Assembly: GCA_005792545.1 (NCBI GenBank)
Contig: SXRM01000303.1
Location: forward strand, 1-60,527
Length of the DNA: 60,527 bases
DNA from: Pseudomonadota bacterium
GTDB taxonomy: Bacteria > Myxococcota_A > UBA9042
Direction of reading: 5' to 3'
Below, piece by piece: positions 33,060 through 42,441 of the stretch (its first letter is position 1; each line of letters opens with the position of its first letter). A program made the position numbers and the translations under genes. The notes below the pieces were generated by a model. That model saw nothing but the letters and a program-made list of their open reading frames with translations, had not been told where the DNA came from and made no database searches.

Positions 33060-36000
33060 ATGCGTTTGCTCGCTCGCTACGGTCTGCTCGGCTTGGCTGC
33101 CACAGCCGTTTTTGCTCTTGCCACAGCTTGCGGCGACGCAGGGGGTGGCGACGGTGGGTCTGGCGCGGAGGGCGACGGCACCACCAGTGGCGACGCGGGC
33201 CGCGGCGTTGGCGGCGAAGAGACAGCCGCAGCCACGGACAACGCGAGCGCGGATGCTGTGGCCGGGGCCGAGACTGGCGCGCCGATCGACGACAGTGGCG
33301 GCAGCAGCGTGGACAGTGGTGGCAGCGGCGGCGAGACGGTCGCCACGCTGGACCTGGGGACCAGCGAGACGACCGCGGCCTGTCCCGGCGGCGCCGGCTG
33401 CTCGTGCAAGGCCAACAGCGAGTGCGACAACGGATTTTGCATCGACACGCCAGCGGGTAGCCAGTGCGCGAAACCGTGCATCGACAAGTGTCCAGAGGGC
33501 TTCGCCTGCAAAAACGTCCAAGGCTCTGGCGGCGACACCATGGCGCTGTGCCTCGCGCAGTTCCCGCGGTTGTGCGAACCGTGCGGCAGCGATGCCGACT
33601 GCCTAAAGGGCGGTTCGGACGCGCTGTGCGTGCCCTATGGCGACGGCAAGTCAACGCTACCGGGCGCGTTTTGCGGCGGGGCCTGCGACGAGGCGAACAA
33701 CAAGTGCCCTGCGGGCTACTCGTGCGCCGACGTCACGTCACTGTCCGGCGCCAAAGGCAAGCAGTGCAAGAAAGACACCGGCGAGTGCACCTGCAGCCCC
33801 AAGGCCACTGAACAAAAGCTGAGCACCAAATGCGGCACCGCCAATGCCTTCGGCACCTGCCCGGGCATCAGGGTTTGCTCGGACAAGGGCCTGTCGGCGT
33901 GCGACGCGCCAACCCCGGCGACCGAGACCTGCGACGGTGTGGACCAGGACTGCGACGGCAAAACCGACGAAGAGACCTGCGACGACAACAACGTGTGCAC
34001 CAAAGACAGCTGCGACGGCGCAGCCAAAGTCTGCAAGAACGAGGCGCTGACCGGCCCGTGCGACGATGGCAGCGCATGCACGCTCGGCGACACCTGCGTC
34101 GGCACCGCCTGCAAAGGCAACCCGAAAAGCTGCGACGACGGCAACCCCTGCACCAGCGACAACTGCGACGCCGCCAAGGGCTGCACCTACGCACAGCAGA
34201 CGGGTCCGTGCCAGGGCGACAACAAGTGCGAGACCGGCGCCATTTGCGACAACGGCCTGTGCGTCGGCGGCAAGGCCAAGAACTGCGAAGACGACAACCC
34301 GTGCACCATCGACACCTGCGACTTGAAGACCGGCGACTGTGCGCACAAGCAAGTCGACTCGCCGTGCGACGATGGCAGCAAGTGCACCACCGCAGACGTA
34401 TGCACCGCCGGCAAGTGTGAGGGCAAAGCCAAGAGCTGCGACGACAGCAACCCGTGCACCGACGACACCTGCGACCCGGCGACCGGCTGCAAGCTCGGCA
34501 ACAACAGCGACCCCTGCAACGACGGCAGCGCTTGCACCAGCAAAGACGTCTGCGCGGACGGCGAATGCAAGGGCACCGCGGTCAAGTGCGACGATGGAAG
34601 CGCCTGCACCACCGACTCCTGCGACCCGAAGATCGGCTGCAAGACTGAGCCGATCACCACCGCCTGCGACGACGGCAACGCTTGCACCATCAACGACGCG
34701 TGCAGTGCTGGCGCGTGCGCCGGGGTGGCCAAGAATTGCGACGACGGCAACGGCTGCACCACCGACACCTGCGACCCCAAAAACGGCGGCTGCATCAAGA
34801 CCAACAACGCTGACCCCTGCGACGACAAGAACGCCTGTACGACCAAGGACATCTGCGCGGCCGGCGACTGCAGCTCGGTGCCCGTCGACTGCAACGACAA
34901 GGATCCGTGCACCAACGACACCTGCGACAACACGACCGGCTGCAAGCACGTGACGGTCTCGACCAGTTGCGACGACGGCAACGCCTGCACCAACGGCGAC
35001 CTGTGCGGCAGCAGCGGCTGCGAGGGCAAGCCGGTCAGCTGCGACGACAAGAATCCGTGCACCGACGACACCTGCGACAAAACGGCCGGCTGCAAGTACA
35101 GCCAGAGCGCGCAACCCTGCGACGACGGCGACGCCTGCACCAAGAACGACGCCTGCAAAGACGGCGTGTGCGCGGGCACCGGCGGCCAAAAGTGCGACGA
35201 CGGCAACTTGTGCACCACCGACAGCTGCTCGCCGACCGCTGGCTGCACGTTTGCGAACAACAAGCTCGCCTGCGACGACGGCGACGCCTGCACCGAGAGC
35301 GAAGCGTGCGGCAACGGCAGCTGCCAGCCCGGCAAGCCCATCGCGTGCAACGACAGCAACCCGTGCACGGACGACGCTTGCAACCCGGCCAACGGCACCT
35401 GCGGCTTCGCGCCGAACAAAGCCACTTGCAGCGACGGCCAGATCTGCACCATCAACGACGCTTGCGTGGCCGGCAAGTGCACCGGAACGGCCAAGAACTG
35501 CAACGACAACAACCAGTGCACCGTCGATTCGTGCAACCAGTCGACCGGCAATTGTGTCAACACCAACTCGACGGCGACCTGCGACGACGGCAGCTTCTGC
35601 ACCCAGAATGACAGCTGCTCGGGCGGCAAGTGCCTGGGCGGCACCGTGCCGTGCGACGACAAGAACCCGTGCACGACCGACAGCTGCGACCCCAAGTCGG
35701 GCTGCGTCAATACCACCAACACCGCCGCGTGCGACGACAAGAACGCGTGCACCAAGGGCGACGCCTGCAGCGACGGCGCCTGTGTCGGCGCCAAGGTCGA
35801 CTGCGACGACAACAACGTGTGCACCGACGACGTCTGCAACCTGCAGACCGGCTGCGCCAACAACCCAAACCTGGGCAGCTGCAGCGACAACAACGCCTGC
35901 ACGACCGGCGACAAGTGCAGCAGCGGTAACTGCATTTCGACGGCAGTCAACTGTGACGACAAGAACCCGTGCACCACCGATTCGTGCGACAAGGTCAAGG

Positions 36001-39000
36001 GGTGCGCCCACACCAACAACGCCGCGACCTGCAACGACGGCACGGTCTGCACCGACAGCGACGTGTGCAGCCTGGGCAAATGCGCCGGCAAGGCAGTCAG
36101 CTGTGAGGACAACAACGGCTGCACCACCGACAGCTGCGACGCGGTCAAGGGCTGCGCCAACCAGCCCAACGCCGCTACCTGCAGCGACGGCGACGCCTGC
36201 ACCATCGGCGATGGCTGCGCAGGCGGCGGCTGTGTGGCCAAGCCTGCGATTTGCAACGACAACAACGCCTGCACCGACGACAGCTGCGACAAGGTCAAGG
36301 GCTGCGTGTTCACCGACAACAGCATCGCTTGCAACGACGGCTCGGCGTGCACCAGCAAAGACTTGTGCGCCGCCGGCAACTGCGCGGGCACCACCATCAC
36401 CTGCGACGACGCCAACCCGTGCACCACCGACACCTGCGACAAGCTCAAGGGCTGCGTGTTCACCAACAACACGACACCGTGCGACGACAAGAGCGCGTGC
36501 ACCAGCACCGACACCTGCAATGGCGGCAGTTGCGTAGGCACGACCGTGGTCTGCAACGACAGCAAGGTGTGCACCAGCGACAGCTGCGACCCGGCCAAGG
36601 GCTGTGTGTTCACCAACAACACGATCGCATGCACGGACGGTGATGCCTGCACGGACAAGGACTTGTGCGCCAATGGCGCTTGCACGCCCGGCGCGGCGGT
36701 CACTTGCAACGACAGCAACGTGTGCACCAACGACACCTGCGACAAGCTCAAGGGTTGCGTGTTCGCGAACAACGCGCTGGCCTGTGACGACAAAAACGCC
36801 TGCACCACCGGCGACAAGTGCACGCTCGGCAAGTGCTTGGGCTCGGGCGGTCCGAACTGCGACGACAACAACGTGTGCACCGACGACGGCTGCACCACCG
36901 CCAGCGGTTGCTCGCACACCAACAACACGGCGCCTTGCACGGACGGCAACGCCTGTACCGCCCCCGACGTGTGCGCCGCCGCGGCTTGCAAGTCGGGCGC
37001 AGTCGTTTCGTGCGACGACAAGAACCCGTGCACCGACGACAGCTGCGACAAACTGACCGGCTGCAAGCACGTGGCCAACACGCTGGCATGCAGCGATGGC
37101 AACGCCTGCACCAACGGCGACAAGTGCGGCAACTCGGCTTGCGCGCCGGGCGCTGCGCTGGTTTGCAACGACGGCAAGCCCTGCACCAACGATACCTGCA
37201 ACGTCGCCAGCGGCTGCGTCTATACCAACAACTCGGTGCCGTGCAACGACAGCAACGCCTGCACGCAGAACGATGTGTGCAGCGGTGGCACCTGCGCCGG
37301 CGCTGCCGTCACTTGCAACGACGCCAACCCGTGCACGACCGACGCTTGCGACAAGGCCCAGGGCTGCACGTTCACGTCGAACACGGCCGCCTGCGACGAC
37401 AAGAACGCGTGCACCGACAGCGATGTCTGCGCGAACAACAAGTGCGCCGGCACCACCAAGGTCTGCAACGACAGCAACGTCTGCACCGACGACACCTGCA
37501 ACAGCACCAGCGGATGCGTGTTCACCAATAACGGGGCGACCTGCAACGACAACAGTGCGTGCACGACGCTGGACGTCTGCGCGCTGGGCAAATGCGCGGG
37601 CAAGGCCATCACCTGCACCGACAGCAACCTGTGCACCGACGACAGCTGCAACGCGGCGAGCGGCTGCGTCTTTACCAACAACACCACCGCCTGCAATGAC
37701 AGCGACGCCTGCACGTCCAGCGACAAGTGCGGTGCTGGCAAGTGCGCGGGCGCGGTGATTTCGTGCGACGACAACAACGTGTGCACGACCGACAGCTGCG
37801 ACAAGGTGGCAGGCTGCGCCAACGCCGCCAACACCTCGACTTGCGACGACAAGAACGCGTGCACCACCGGCGAGAAGTGCGCCAACAAATCGTGCGGTGG
37901 CGGTGTCAGCAAGGTGTGCGACGACGCCAACGCCTGCACCACCGACAGCTGCAACACGACCAGCGGCGCGTGCGTGTTCGCGTTCAGCGCCACGGCCTGC
38001 ACCAGCAAGCCCTTGGCCTACGTCAACGAGATCAACTGCGGCGACACAACGTTTACCAGCTCGGCCGCCGTGGGTGGCGTCCAATGGGCCTTTGACGCCA
38101 CGCCGGGTACGCCGGGTAAGCTTTCGGGTTCGTGCTCACTCAACTTCAACAACGGCACCAACTACACGCCAACCGGTAGTCTAACGCCGACGGGCACGGC
38201 GACGACCAACTTTGTGGTCGATGGCAGCGCTGCCAGCAAGGTGGTGGTGTCGTTCATGAGCTACAACGGCGTCGACCCGCTAGAAAACAACAACAGCTTT
38301 GACAACCGCTACGTCGAGGCGTCGGTCGACGGCTTCAACACCATCGCCTGGCAAAAGAACCTGCTGCAAGCCAATGCCAAGGGTGTGTGGAACTGGGAAG
38401 CATTTGACGCGAGCGCGCTCGCCGGCAAGAAGTTCCAGTTGCGCTTCCGTTTTGAGGGTGGCGACACGAGCTACAACGCGGGCACGGGCTGGTTTGTCGA
38501 GAACATCCAGGTCTATGCGGGCACCATCCTGGCGCCTGCCGCGACCGTCGACGCCGTCGAACCGTTCAGCGCTAGCAATGCCAACGGCTGGCAGTTCGGC
38601 GCGGCGCAGACTGGCGTCAAGTTTGCAATTGATGCCCTGCCCAGCCCGCCGGCCAAGTTCGACGGCGACGCCAGCCTGAACTTCAACAACGACACCAACT
38701 TCAGCAATGGCTCGCCGGTCACTGGCACGGCGCTTTCGCCGATTGTCGACCTGTCGGCCTTTGCGGCTGGCACCAAGCTGAGCGCGGTGTGGCGGACCTG
38801 GTTTGATACAGAGTTGGGCGGCAGCTATGACAAGCGCTTTGTCGAGATCAGTAGCGACGCCGGCGCCAGCTTTGTCGGCACCGCGCAGCTGTCGAGCGCG
38901 ACGGGCAACCTCGGCTGGATCTTCGAGTCGCTCGACCTCAGCGCCTACGCCGGCAAGCGGGTGCAGATTCGCTTCCGCTTCGATTCAGTCGACCAGGTCA

Positions 39001-39569
39001 GCAACGGTGGCACTGGCTGGTTCGTGGACGCCCTGACCCTGGCTGCGGCCCCCGTGCCGGCGTTTGCGGATGGCATCGTGTGCAGCGACAAGACCCGGTG
39101 GACGATGTCCAATGCCCAGACCACTGCCATCTGGGCCATCGACGCTACCAACGCCACTCCGGGCTTTAGCAGCGCCGATTGCTCGCTAAACTTCAATAAT
39201 GCCACCGACTTTGCCTGCACGTCGGGCAAGGTCTCCGGCACGGCCACGTCGAGCGCGTTCACGCCCGTTGCACCGCCTGCGGGCAAGAAGGCCTACCTGA
39301 CGTACCGCCTGTACTTTGATGTCGAACTGGACGCCGGCTTTGACATCCTTAAGACCGAAGTCTCGGACCACGGCTATGGCACACCGGCCAACATCATTTT
39401 CCAGGCCCCCAAGACGTCGCTGGCGACCTGGACCACTGTCAAGATCGACATCACCAGCCTCGCGGGCAAATCGGTGACGGCACGGTTCAACTTCAACTCG
39501 GTTGACTGTGCTTTGAACAGCGGCAAGGGCGTGTTTATCGACGACGTCCGGGTCGAATACGCGCCTTAG
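33060..39569 (+). CDS. Giant Cys-rich repeat lipoprotein (2169 aa)
   Basis: Starts ATG 33060 after GGAGG. The signal peptide MRLLARYGLLGLAATAVFAL ends in ATAC, a lipobox, followed by a Gly/Asp/Ala linker to residue ~100. A MopE-type motif (CDGVDQDCDGKTDEETC) is near residue 295. Residues ~300-1650 hold about 30 alternating double repeats of ~46 aa, of the form CDDGNACTxxDxCxxGxCxG + CDDxNPCTTDSCDxxxGC. The C-terminus has three ~160-aa beta-sandwich-like repeats, each with SLNFNNxTN and FRFxSVDxxxNxGxGWFVD-like strings. This is a myxobacterial-type surface or adhesive protein; Ca binding by the repeats is inferred. Repetitive DNA makes copy number prone to change. Confidence 0.9.
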   Translation: MRLLARYGLLGLAATAVFALATACGDAGGGDGGSGAEGDGTTSGDAGRGVGGEETAAATDNASADAVAGAETGAPIDDSGGSSVDSGGSGGETVATLDLGTSETTAACPGGAGCSCKANSECDNGFCIDTPAGSQCAKPCIDKCPEGFACKNVQGSGGDTMALCLAQFPRLCEPCGSDADCLKGGSDALCVPYGDGKSTLPGAFCGGACDEANNKCPAGYSCADVTSLSGAKGKQCKKDTGECTCSPKATEQKLSTKCGTANAFGTCPGIRVCSDKGLSACDAPTPATETCDGVDQDCDGKTDEETCDDNNVCTKDSCDGAAKVCKNEALTGPCDDGSACTLGDTCVGTACKGNPKSCDDGNPCTSDNCDAAKGCTYAQQTGPCQGDNKCETGAICDNGLCVGGKAKNCEDDNPCTIDTCDLKTGDCAHKQVDSPCDDGSKCTTADVCTAGKCEGKAKSCDDSNPCTDDTCDPATGCKLGNNSDPCNDGSACTSKDVCADGECKGTAVKCDDGSACTTDSCDPKIGCKTEPITTACDDGNACTINDACSAGACAGVAKNCDDGNGCTTDTCDPKNGGCIKTNNADPCDDKNACTTKDICAAGDCSSVPVDCNDKDPCTNDTCDNTTGCKHVTVSTSCDDGNACTNGDLCGSSGCEGKPVSCDDKNPCTDDTCDKTAGCKYSQSAQPCDDGDACTKNDACKDGVCAGTGGQKCDDGNLCTTDSCSPTAGCTFANNKLACDDGDACTESEACGNGSCQPGKPIACNDSNPCTDDACNPANGTCGFAPNKATCSDGQICTINDACVAGKCTGTAKNCNDNNQCTVDSCNQSTGNCVNTNSTATCDDGSFCTQNDSCSGGKCLGGTVPCDDKNPCTTDSCDPKSGCVNTTNTAACDDKNACTKGDACSDGACVGAKVDCDDNNVCTDDVCNLQTGCANNPNLGSCSDNNACTTGDKCSSGNCISTAVNCDDKNPCTTDSCDKVKGCAHTNNAATCNDGTVCTDSDVCSLGKCAGKAVSCEDNNGCTTDSCDAVKGCANQPNAATCSDGDACTIGDGCAGGGCVAKPAICNDNNACTDDSCDKVKGCVFTDNSIACNDGSACTSKDLCAAGNCAGTTITCDDANPCTTDTCDKLKGCVFTNNTTPCDDKSACTSTDTCNGGSCVGTTVVCNDSKVCTSDSCDPAKGCVFTNNTIACTDGDACTDKDLCANGACTPGAAVTCNDSNVCTNDTCDKLKGCVFANNALACDDKNACTTGDKCTLGKCLGSGGPNCDDNNVCTDDGCTTASGCSHTNNTAPCTDGNACTAPDVCAAAACKSGAVVSCDDKNPCTDDSCDKLTGCKHVANTLACSDGNACTNGDKCGNSACAPGAALVCNDGKPCTNDTCNVASGCVYTNNSVPCNDSNACTQNDVCSGGTCAGAAVTCNDANPCTTDACDKAQGCTFTSNTAACDDKNACTDSDVCANNKCAGTTKVCNDSNVCTDDTCNSTSGCVFTNNGATCNDNSACTTLDVCALGKCAGKAITCTDSNLCTDDSCNAASGCVFTNNTTACNDSDACTSSDKCGAGKCAGAVISCDDNNVCTTDSCDKVAGCANAANTSTCDDKNACTTGEKCANKSCGGGVSKVCDDANACTTDSCNTTSGACVFAFSATACTSKPLAYVNEINCGDTTFTSSAAVGGVQWAFDATPGTPGKLSGSCSLNFNNGTNYTPTGSLTPTGTATTNFVVDGSAASKVVVSFMSYNGVDPLENNNSFDNRYVEASVDGFNTIAWQKNLLQANAKGVWNWEAFDASALAGKKFQLRFRFEGGDTSYNAGTGWFVENIQVYAGTILAPAATVDAVEPFSASNANGWQFGAAQTGVKFAIDALPSPPAKFDGDASLNFNNDTNFSNGSPVTGTALSPIVDLSAFAAGTKLSAVWRTWFDTELGGSYDKRFVEISSDAGASFVGTAQLSSATGNLGWIFESLDLSAYAGKRVQIRFRFDSVDQVSNGGTGWFVDALTLAAAPVPAFADGIVCSDKTRWTMSNAQTTAIWAIDATNATPGFSSADCSLNFNNATDFACTSGKVSGTATSSAFTPVAPPAGKKAYLTYRLYFDVELDAGFDILKTEVSDHGYGTPANIIFQAPKTSLATWTTVKIDITSLAGKSVTARFNFNSVDCALNSGKGVFIDDVRVEYAP

Positions 39570-39599
39570 GCAAACCAGTAGATCCGCGCGCCGCGACCG

Positions 39600-40367
39600 T
39601 CAAATCCGCCGCGACACCAACAGGCTCTGCAGCGACCGGCCCACTGGCCCGTTGACGTCGTACACTTCGGCTTGTGCGAGGCCGACGCCGTTGGCCTCCA
39701 CCCGCGTCAGGCCGTCGAGGCCCACCCAGGTTCCTTGCAGGCGCTGGTGCAGGTGCAGGGTCAAGTCCGGGTTGATAAACAGGAATTCCTCCACCGGCAG
39801 CGGCGCGGAGACGCCATTGCCTGCATCCGCCGCGACCAGCACGCGCTGCAACGGCGATGGGTCCTCGCCCGCGACCAGCGGCACCCGCATGCGCAGCCAG
39901 CCGGCCATGGCGCCGCTGCCCCACACGCCGCGGGCCACGCGCAGTTCCATGGCGGTGTGGTAGCCGATCGGCGCGCGAAAAAACGTGAACTTGTAGGGCG
40001 CGGAGGCTTCGGGCGACAGCAGCGCCGGCCGTGCCGCGGTCGCCGGCAAGGCGACGGGCGCTTCCGTCAGCACCAACGCCATGGCGCGGGCGCACACCAC
40101 GCCGTCCAACGCCAAAGTGGCGTTCACGGATTGCGAACGCTTGCCGGGGCGGACGATTTCGGCGGATACCTCATAGCGGCCGAACGGCAGCGATCGCAGC
40201 AGTTCGGCGGTGAAGCGCGCGACGAAACCCGAGCCGGCCGCTTGTTCAATGGCGCGCCCGAGCAGGGCCAGCGGCGGACCACCGTGCTGGGCGTCGTCGC
40301 TCCACGGGCCGCGGGTCAGTTCCGTGGCAATGTAGTAGCGCCCGTCGGGCTGGTAGAAGGCGTCCAT
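39600..40367 (-). CDS. Acyl-CoA thioesterase-like double hot-dog protein
   Basis: A 255-aa protein, MDAFYQPDGRYYIATELTRGPWSDDAQHGGPPLALLGRAIE, with the N-terminal hot-dog helix HGGPPLALLGRAIE and a second copy around PVEEFLFINPDLTLHLHQRLQGTWVGLDGLTRV. It matches thioesterase-family (TesB/4HBT_3-like) proteins. The likely substrate is a medium- or long-chain acyl-CoA. It converges with the giant lipoprotein gene. Confidence 0.85.
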   Translation of the reverse strand: MDAFYQPDGRYYIATELTRGPWSDDAQHGGPPLALLGRAIEQAAGSGFVARFTAELLRSLPFGRYEVSAEIVRPGKRSQSVNATLALDGVVCARAMALVLTEAPVALPATAARPALLSPEASAPYKFTFFRAPIGYHTAMELRVARGVWGSGAMAGWLRMRVPLVAGEDPSPLQRVLVAADAGNGVSAPLPVEEFLFINPDLTLHLHQRLQGTWVGLDGLTRVEANGVGLAQAEVYDVNGPVGRSLQSLLVSRRI

Positions 40368-40462
40368 GGCAACGTTTGGGCGCGAAGGCGCCAGGGCAGC
40401 GCAGTGTGCGCGGGTGGCGGGGCGCGGGCAAGGGGCAGGCCCTTGGTGGCGTCCGCAGGGCT

Positions 40463-40591
40463 ATCGCAAAGTCGCAATTCCCAGTGTTGGGTGCGGACAG
40501 GGTTCCATCCCTGTCCGGTTCAGTCGAGCGTTTGCGCATTACCCGGACAGCACGGAGGCCTGTCCGCACCCGAAAACCAGGACTTCGCGAT
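40463..40591. repeat. Nested-palindrome repeat, copy 1
   Basis: Three nested inverted pairs: ATCGCAAAGTC (40463-40473) with its near complement (40581-40591); GGGTGCGGACAGG (40489-40501) with a perfect complement (40559-40571); and CTGTCCGG (40511-40518) with CCGGACAG (40543-40550). A second copy lies at 53583-53716. Together with flanks it fills the 318-bp gap between the thioesterase and the outer-membrane-like gene. Confidence 0.8.
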
Positions 40592-40685
40592 TGCCTTGGT
40601 GGCGTCCGTCACCGCAATTGCCCAAAACCACGCGAACGTGGTACGAATCGGCCGCCCGCACCCGCCGGGCAACTGGTCAGCGGCC

Positions 40686-41213
40686 ATGCACCTGCCAAAC
40701 AACACCGCCTGCCGCGGGCCGCGCTTCGCACGCTGGCTTGCAATGGTCACCGTTGCCTTGACCCTCTTTGCCCCTGGCGCAGCCGCAGCACTGCCGGTGC
40801 TGGGCGACGTGTACCTGGGCGCAGGGGCGCGTTCGCTCGGCGGCACGCCGGGTGCGTCCAAAGAGTCCGAAGTGCGCATGGCGATGACGCTGGAGGCTGG
40901 CGTCGACGACCTTCGGTTGCTGCGCAACTGGGGCGTCGGTGTGCGGGCCGACATCGGCCCGAGCACCAGGCGATTGGCCGCCGAGGTGCGCTATGTGCTG
41001 GTGCAGTTCATCGGCGTCAAGGTTCTGGCGGGGGCGGAATTGGGCCTGGCGGGCAACAAAGGCACGCTGGACGGCAGCTTTGGCGCTTTTGTCGCCGGCC
41101 GGCTGGTGCTCGGCTTTCCGTACCTTGGCGCGCAGTTTGGCTTGTATCGCACGCCGGGCAGCAACGCGACCGTCAGCTCGTCGGCGATGTTGACGGGCGG
41201 CGTGAGCTTCTAG
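40686..41213 (+). CDS. Outer-membrane-beta-barrel-like protein
   Basis: A 175-aa protein starting ATG 40686. The signal peptide is FARWLAMVTVALTLFAPGAAAA. The mature part has alternating hydrophobic strands (VLGDVYLGAGARSLGG, VGVRADIGPSTRRLAAEVRYVLVQFIGVKVLAGAELGLAG, FVAGRLVLGFPYLGAQFGLY) ending in aromatic Phe, as in small barrels. No family is recognised. Confidence 0.6.
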   Translation: MHLPNNTACRGPRFARWLAMVTVALTLFAPGAAAALPVLGDVYLGAGARSLGGTPGASKESEVRMAMTLEAGVDDLRLLRNWGVGVRADIGPSTRRLAAEVRYVLVQFIGVKVLAGAELGLAGNKGTLDGSFGAFVAGRLVLGFPYLGAQFGLYRTPGSNATVSSSAMLTGGVSF

Positions 41214-41229
41214 TCAGGGTGGCGCTGCC

Positions 41230-42366
41230 GTGATTCCGATCATCGTGCCGGTATTCGGCCCCGAAGAGCAGGCCGCTGTGGCAGAGGTCCTGCGCAGCGG
41301 TTGGGTCGTACAGGGCCCCAAAGTGCGGCAGTTCGAAACTGCGCTTGCCGAGATTGTCGGCGCGGAGCATGCCGTGGCGGTGTCTTCCGCGACCGCAGGT
41401 CTGCACTTGGCGCTGCACATCGCGGGCATCGGTGTTGGCGACGACGTCGTCGTGCCGTCGCTCAGCTTTATCGCCAGCACCAACGCGGCGTGGATGGTCG
41501 GCGCGCGACCCGTTTTTGCCGACGTCGCGCCAGATTGCCCCAACGCCACCGCAGAGACGATTGCACGGGCTTGGACGGACAAGACCCGCGCCGTCATTGC
41601 GGTACACCAGTTGGGCGTGCCGCTCGATCGGGCGCCGATTGCGCAGTTGTGCGCAGAGCGCGGCGCTGTGCTCATCGACGACGCGGCGTGCGCGCTCGGC
41701 AGCCTCCACGACGGCCAACCGGTCGGCAGGGACGCAGACCTGGCGGTATTTTCCTTTCACCCGCGCAAAGTTGTGACGACCGGCGAGGGCGGCGCCATCA
41801 CCACCAACCGCGCCGACTGGGCCGAACGGATGCGGGCACTGCGCCAGCACGGCATGTCGATTGCGCCGGCCGATCGCCATCAGTCGGGGGCCAACGAGCA
41901 CTACGGTGAGCCAGGCTGGAACTTTCGCATGACCGACCTGCAGGCTGCCGTCGGGGTCGAGCAGCTCAAGCGCTTGCCGACCATTGTGGAGCGGAGGCGG
42001 GCACTTGCGGCGCGCTACGACACGCTGCTCGGCGACTGCTGGGATGTGGCGCCGATGACACCGCGCTCAGCAGACACCTGGAACGCGCAGACGTACTGCC
42101 TTTGCGTCATGCCTGACGGCGGACCGGCCGGTGCGCGGCGCGATCGCGTGCTGCGGTTCTTGAATGCCCGCGATGTCGGCGCCCGCCGAGGCATCCTGGC
42201 GGCCCACTTGGAGCCAGCGTGGCGCGATCACCCGCGGGGGCCACTGCCGTGCAGCGATGCCTGGGCCGCACAAAGCCTTGCACTTCCGCTGCATCACTTT
42301 TTGACTGATGAGGAACAGCGCTTCGTGGTGGCCACGCTGCGCGAAGCACTGGCGCTGTCCGAGTAG
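41230..42366 (+). CDS. DegT/DnrJ/EryC1-family PLP aminotransferase
   Basis: A 378-aa protein with a GTG start at 41230. It has the family landmarks: VLRSGWVVQGPKVRQFE, AVSSATAGLHLAL, VIAVHQLGVPLD, the PLP-binding Lys in SFHPRKVVTTGEGGAI, and LRQHGMS. The length is normal. Such enzymes aminate nucleotide-linked keto-sugars for polysaccharide or natural-product sugars. No other sugar-nucleotide genes are nearby, so the substrate is unknown. Confidence 0.93.
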   Translation: MIPIIVPVFGPEEQAAVAEVLRSGWVVQGPKVRQFETALAEIVGAEHAVAVSSATAGLHLALHIAGIGVGDDVVVPSLSFIASTNAAWMVGARPVFADVAPDCPNATAETIARAWTDKTRAVIAVHQLGVPLDRAPIAQLCAERGAVLIDDAACALGSLHDGQPVGRDADLAVFSFHPRKVVTTGEGGAITTNRADWAERMRALRQHGMSIAPADRHQSGANEHYGEPGWNFRMTDLQAAVGVEQLKRLPTIVERRRALAARYDTLLGDCWDVAPMTPRSADTWNAQTYCLCVMPDGGPAGARRDRVLRFLNARDVGARRGILAAHLEPAWRDHPRGPLPCSDAWAAQSLALPLHHFLTDEEQRFVVATLREALALSE

Positions 42367-42441
42367 CCCCAACTTGCACCAAATCGTGGCAGGCATCGGC
42401 GCAGACTTGGCGACGCGGCCGCCACCGTGCATTCTAATCCT

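Noticed and set aside
33930-38010. CRISPR-like appearance of regularly spaced similar DNA words
   Set aside because: The period is that of protein repeats, the 'spacers' encode conserved cysteines, and no cas genes are present.
33738-38084. A 1448-codon leftward open frame, and another of 1004 codons at 34187-37201, opposite the Cys-rich lipoprotein
   Set aside because: They are by-products of the regular GC-rich repeats, which avoid stop codons on the other strand. They have no signal, domain or ribosome-binding site, while the rightward frame has a lipobox and ordered Cys repeats.
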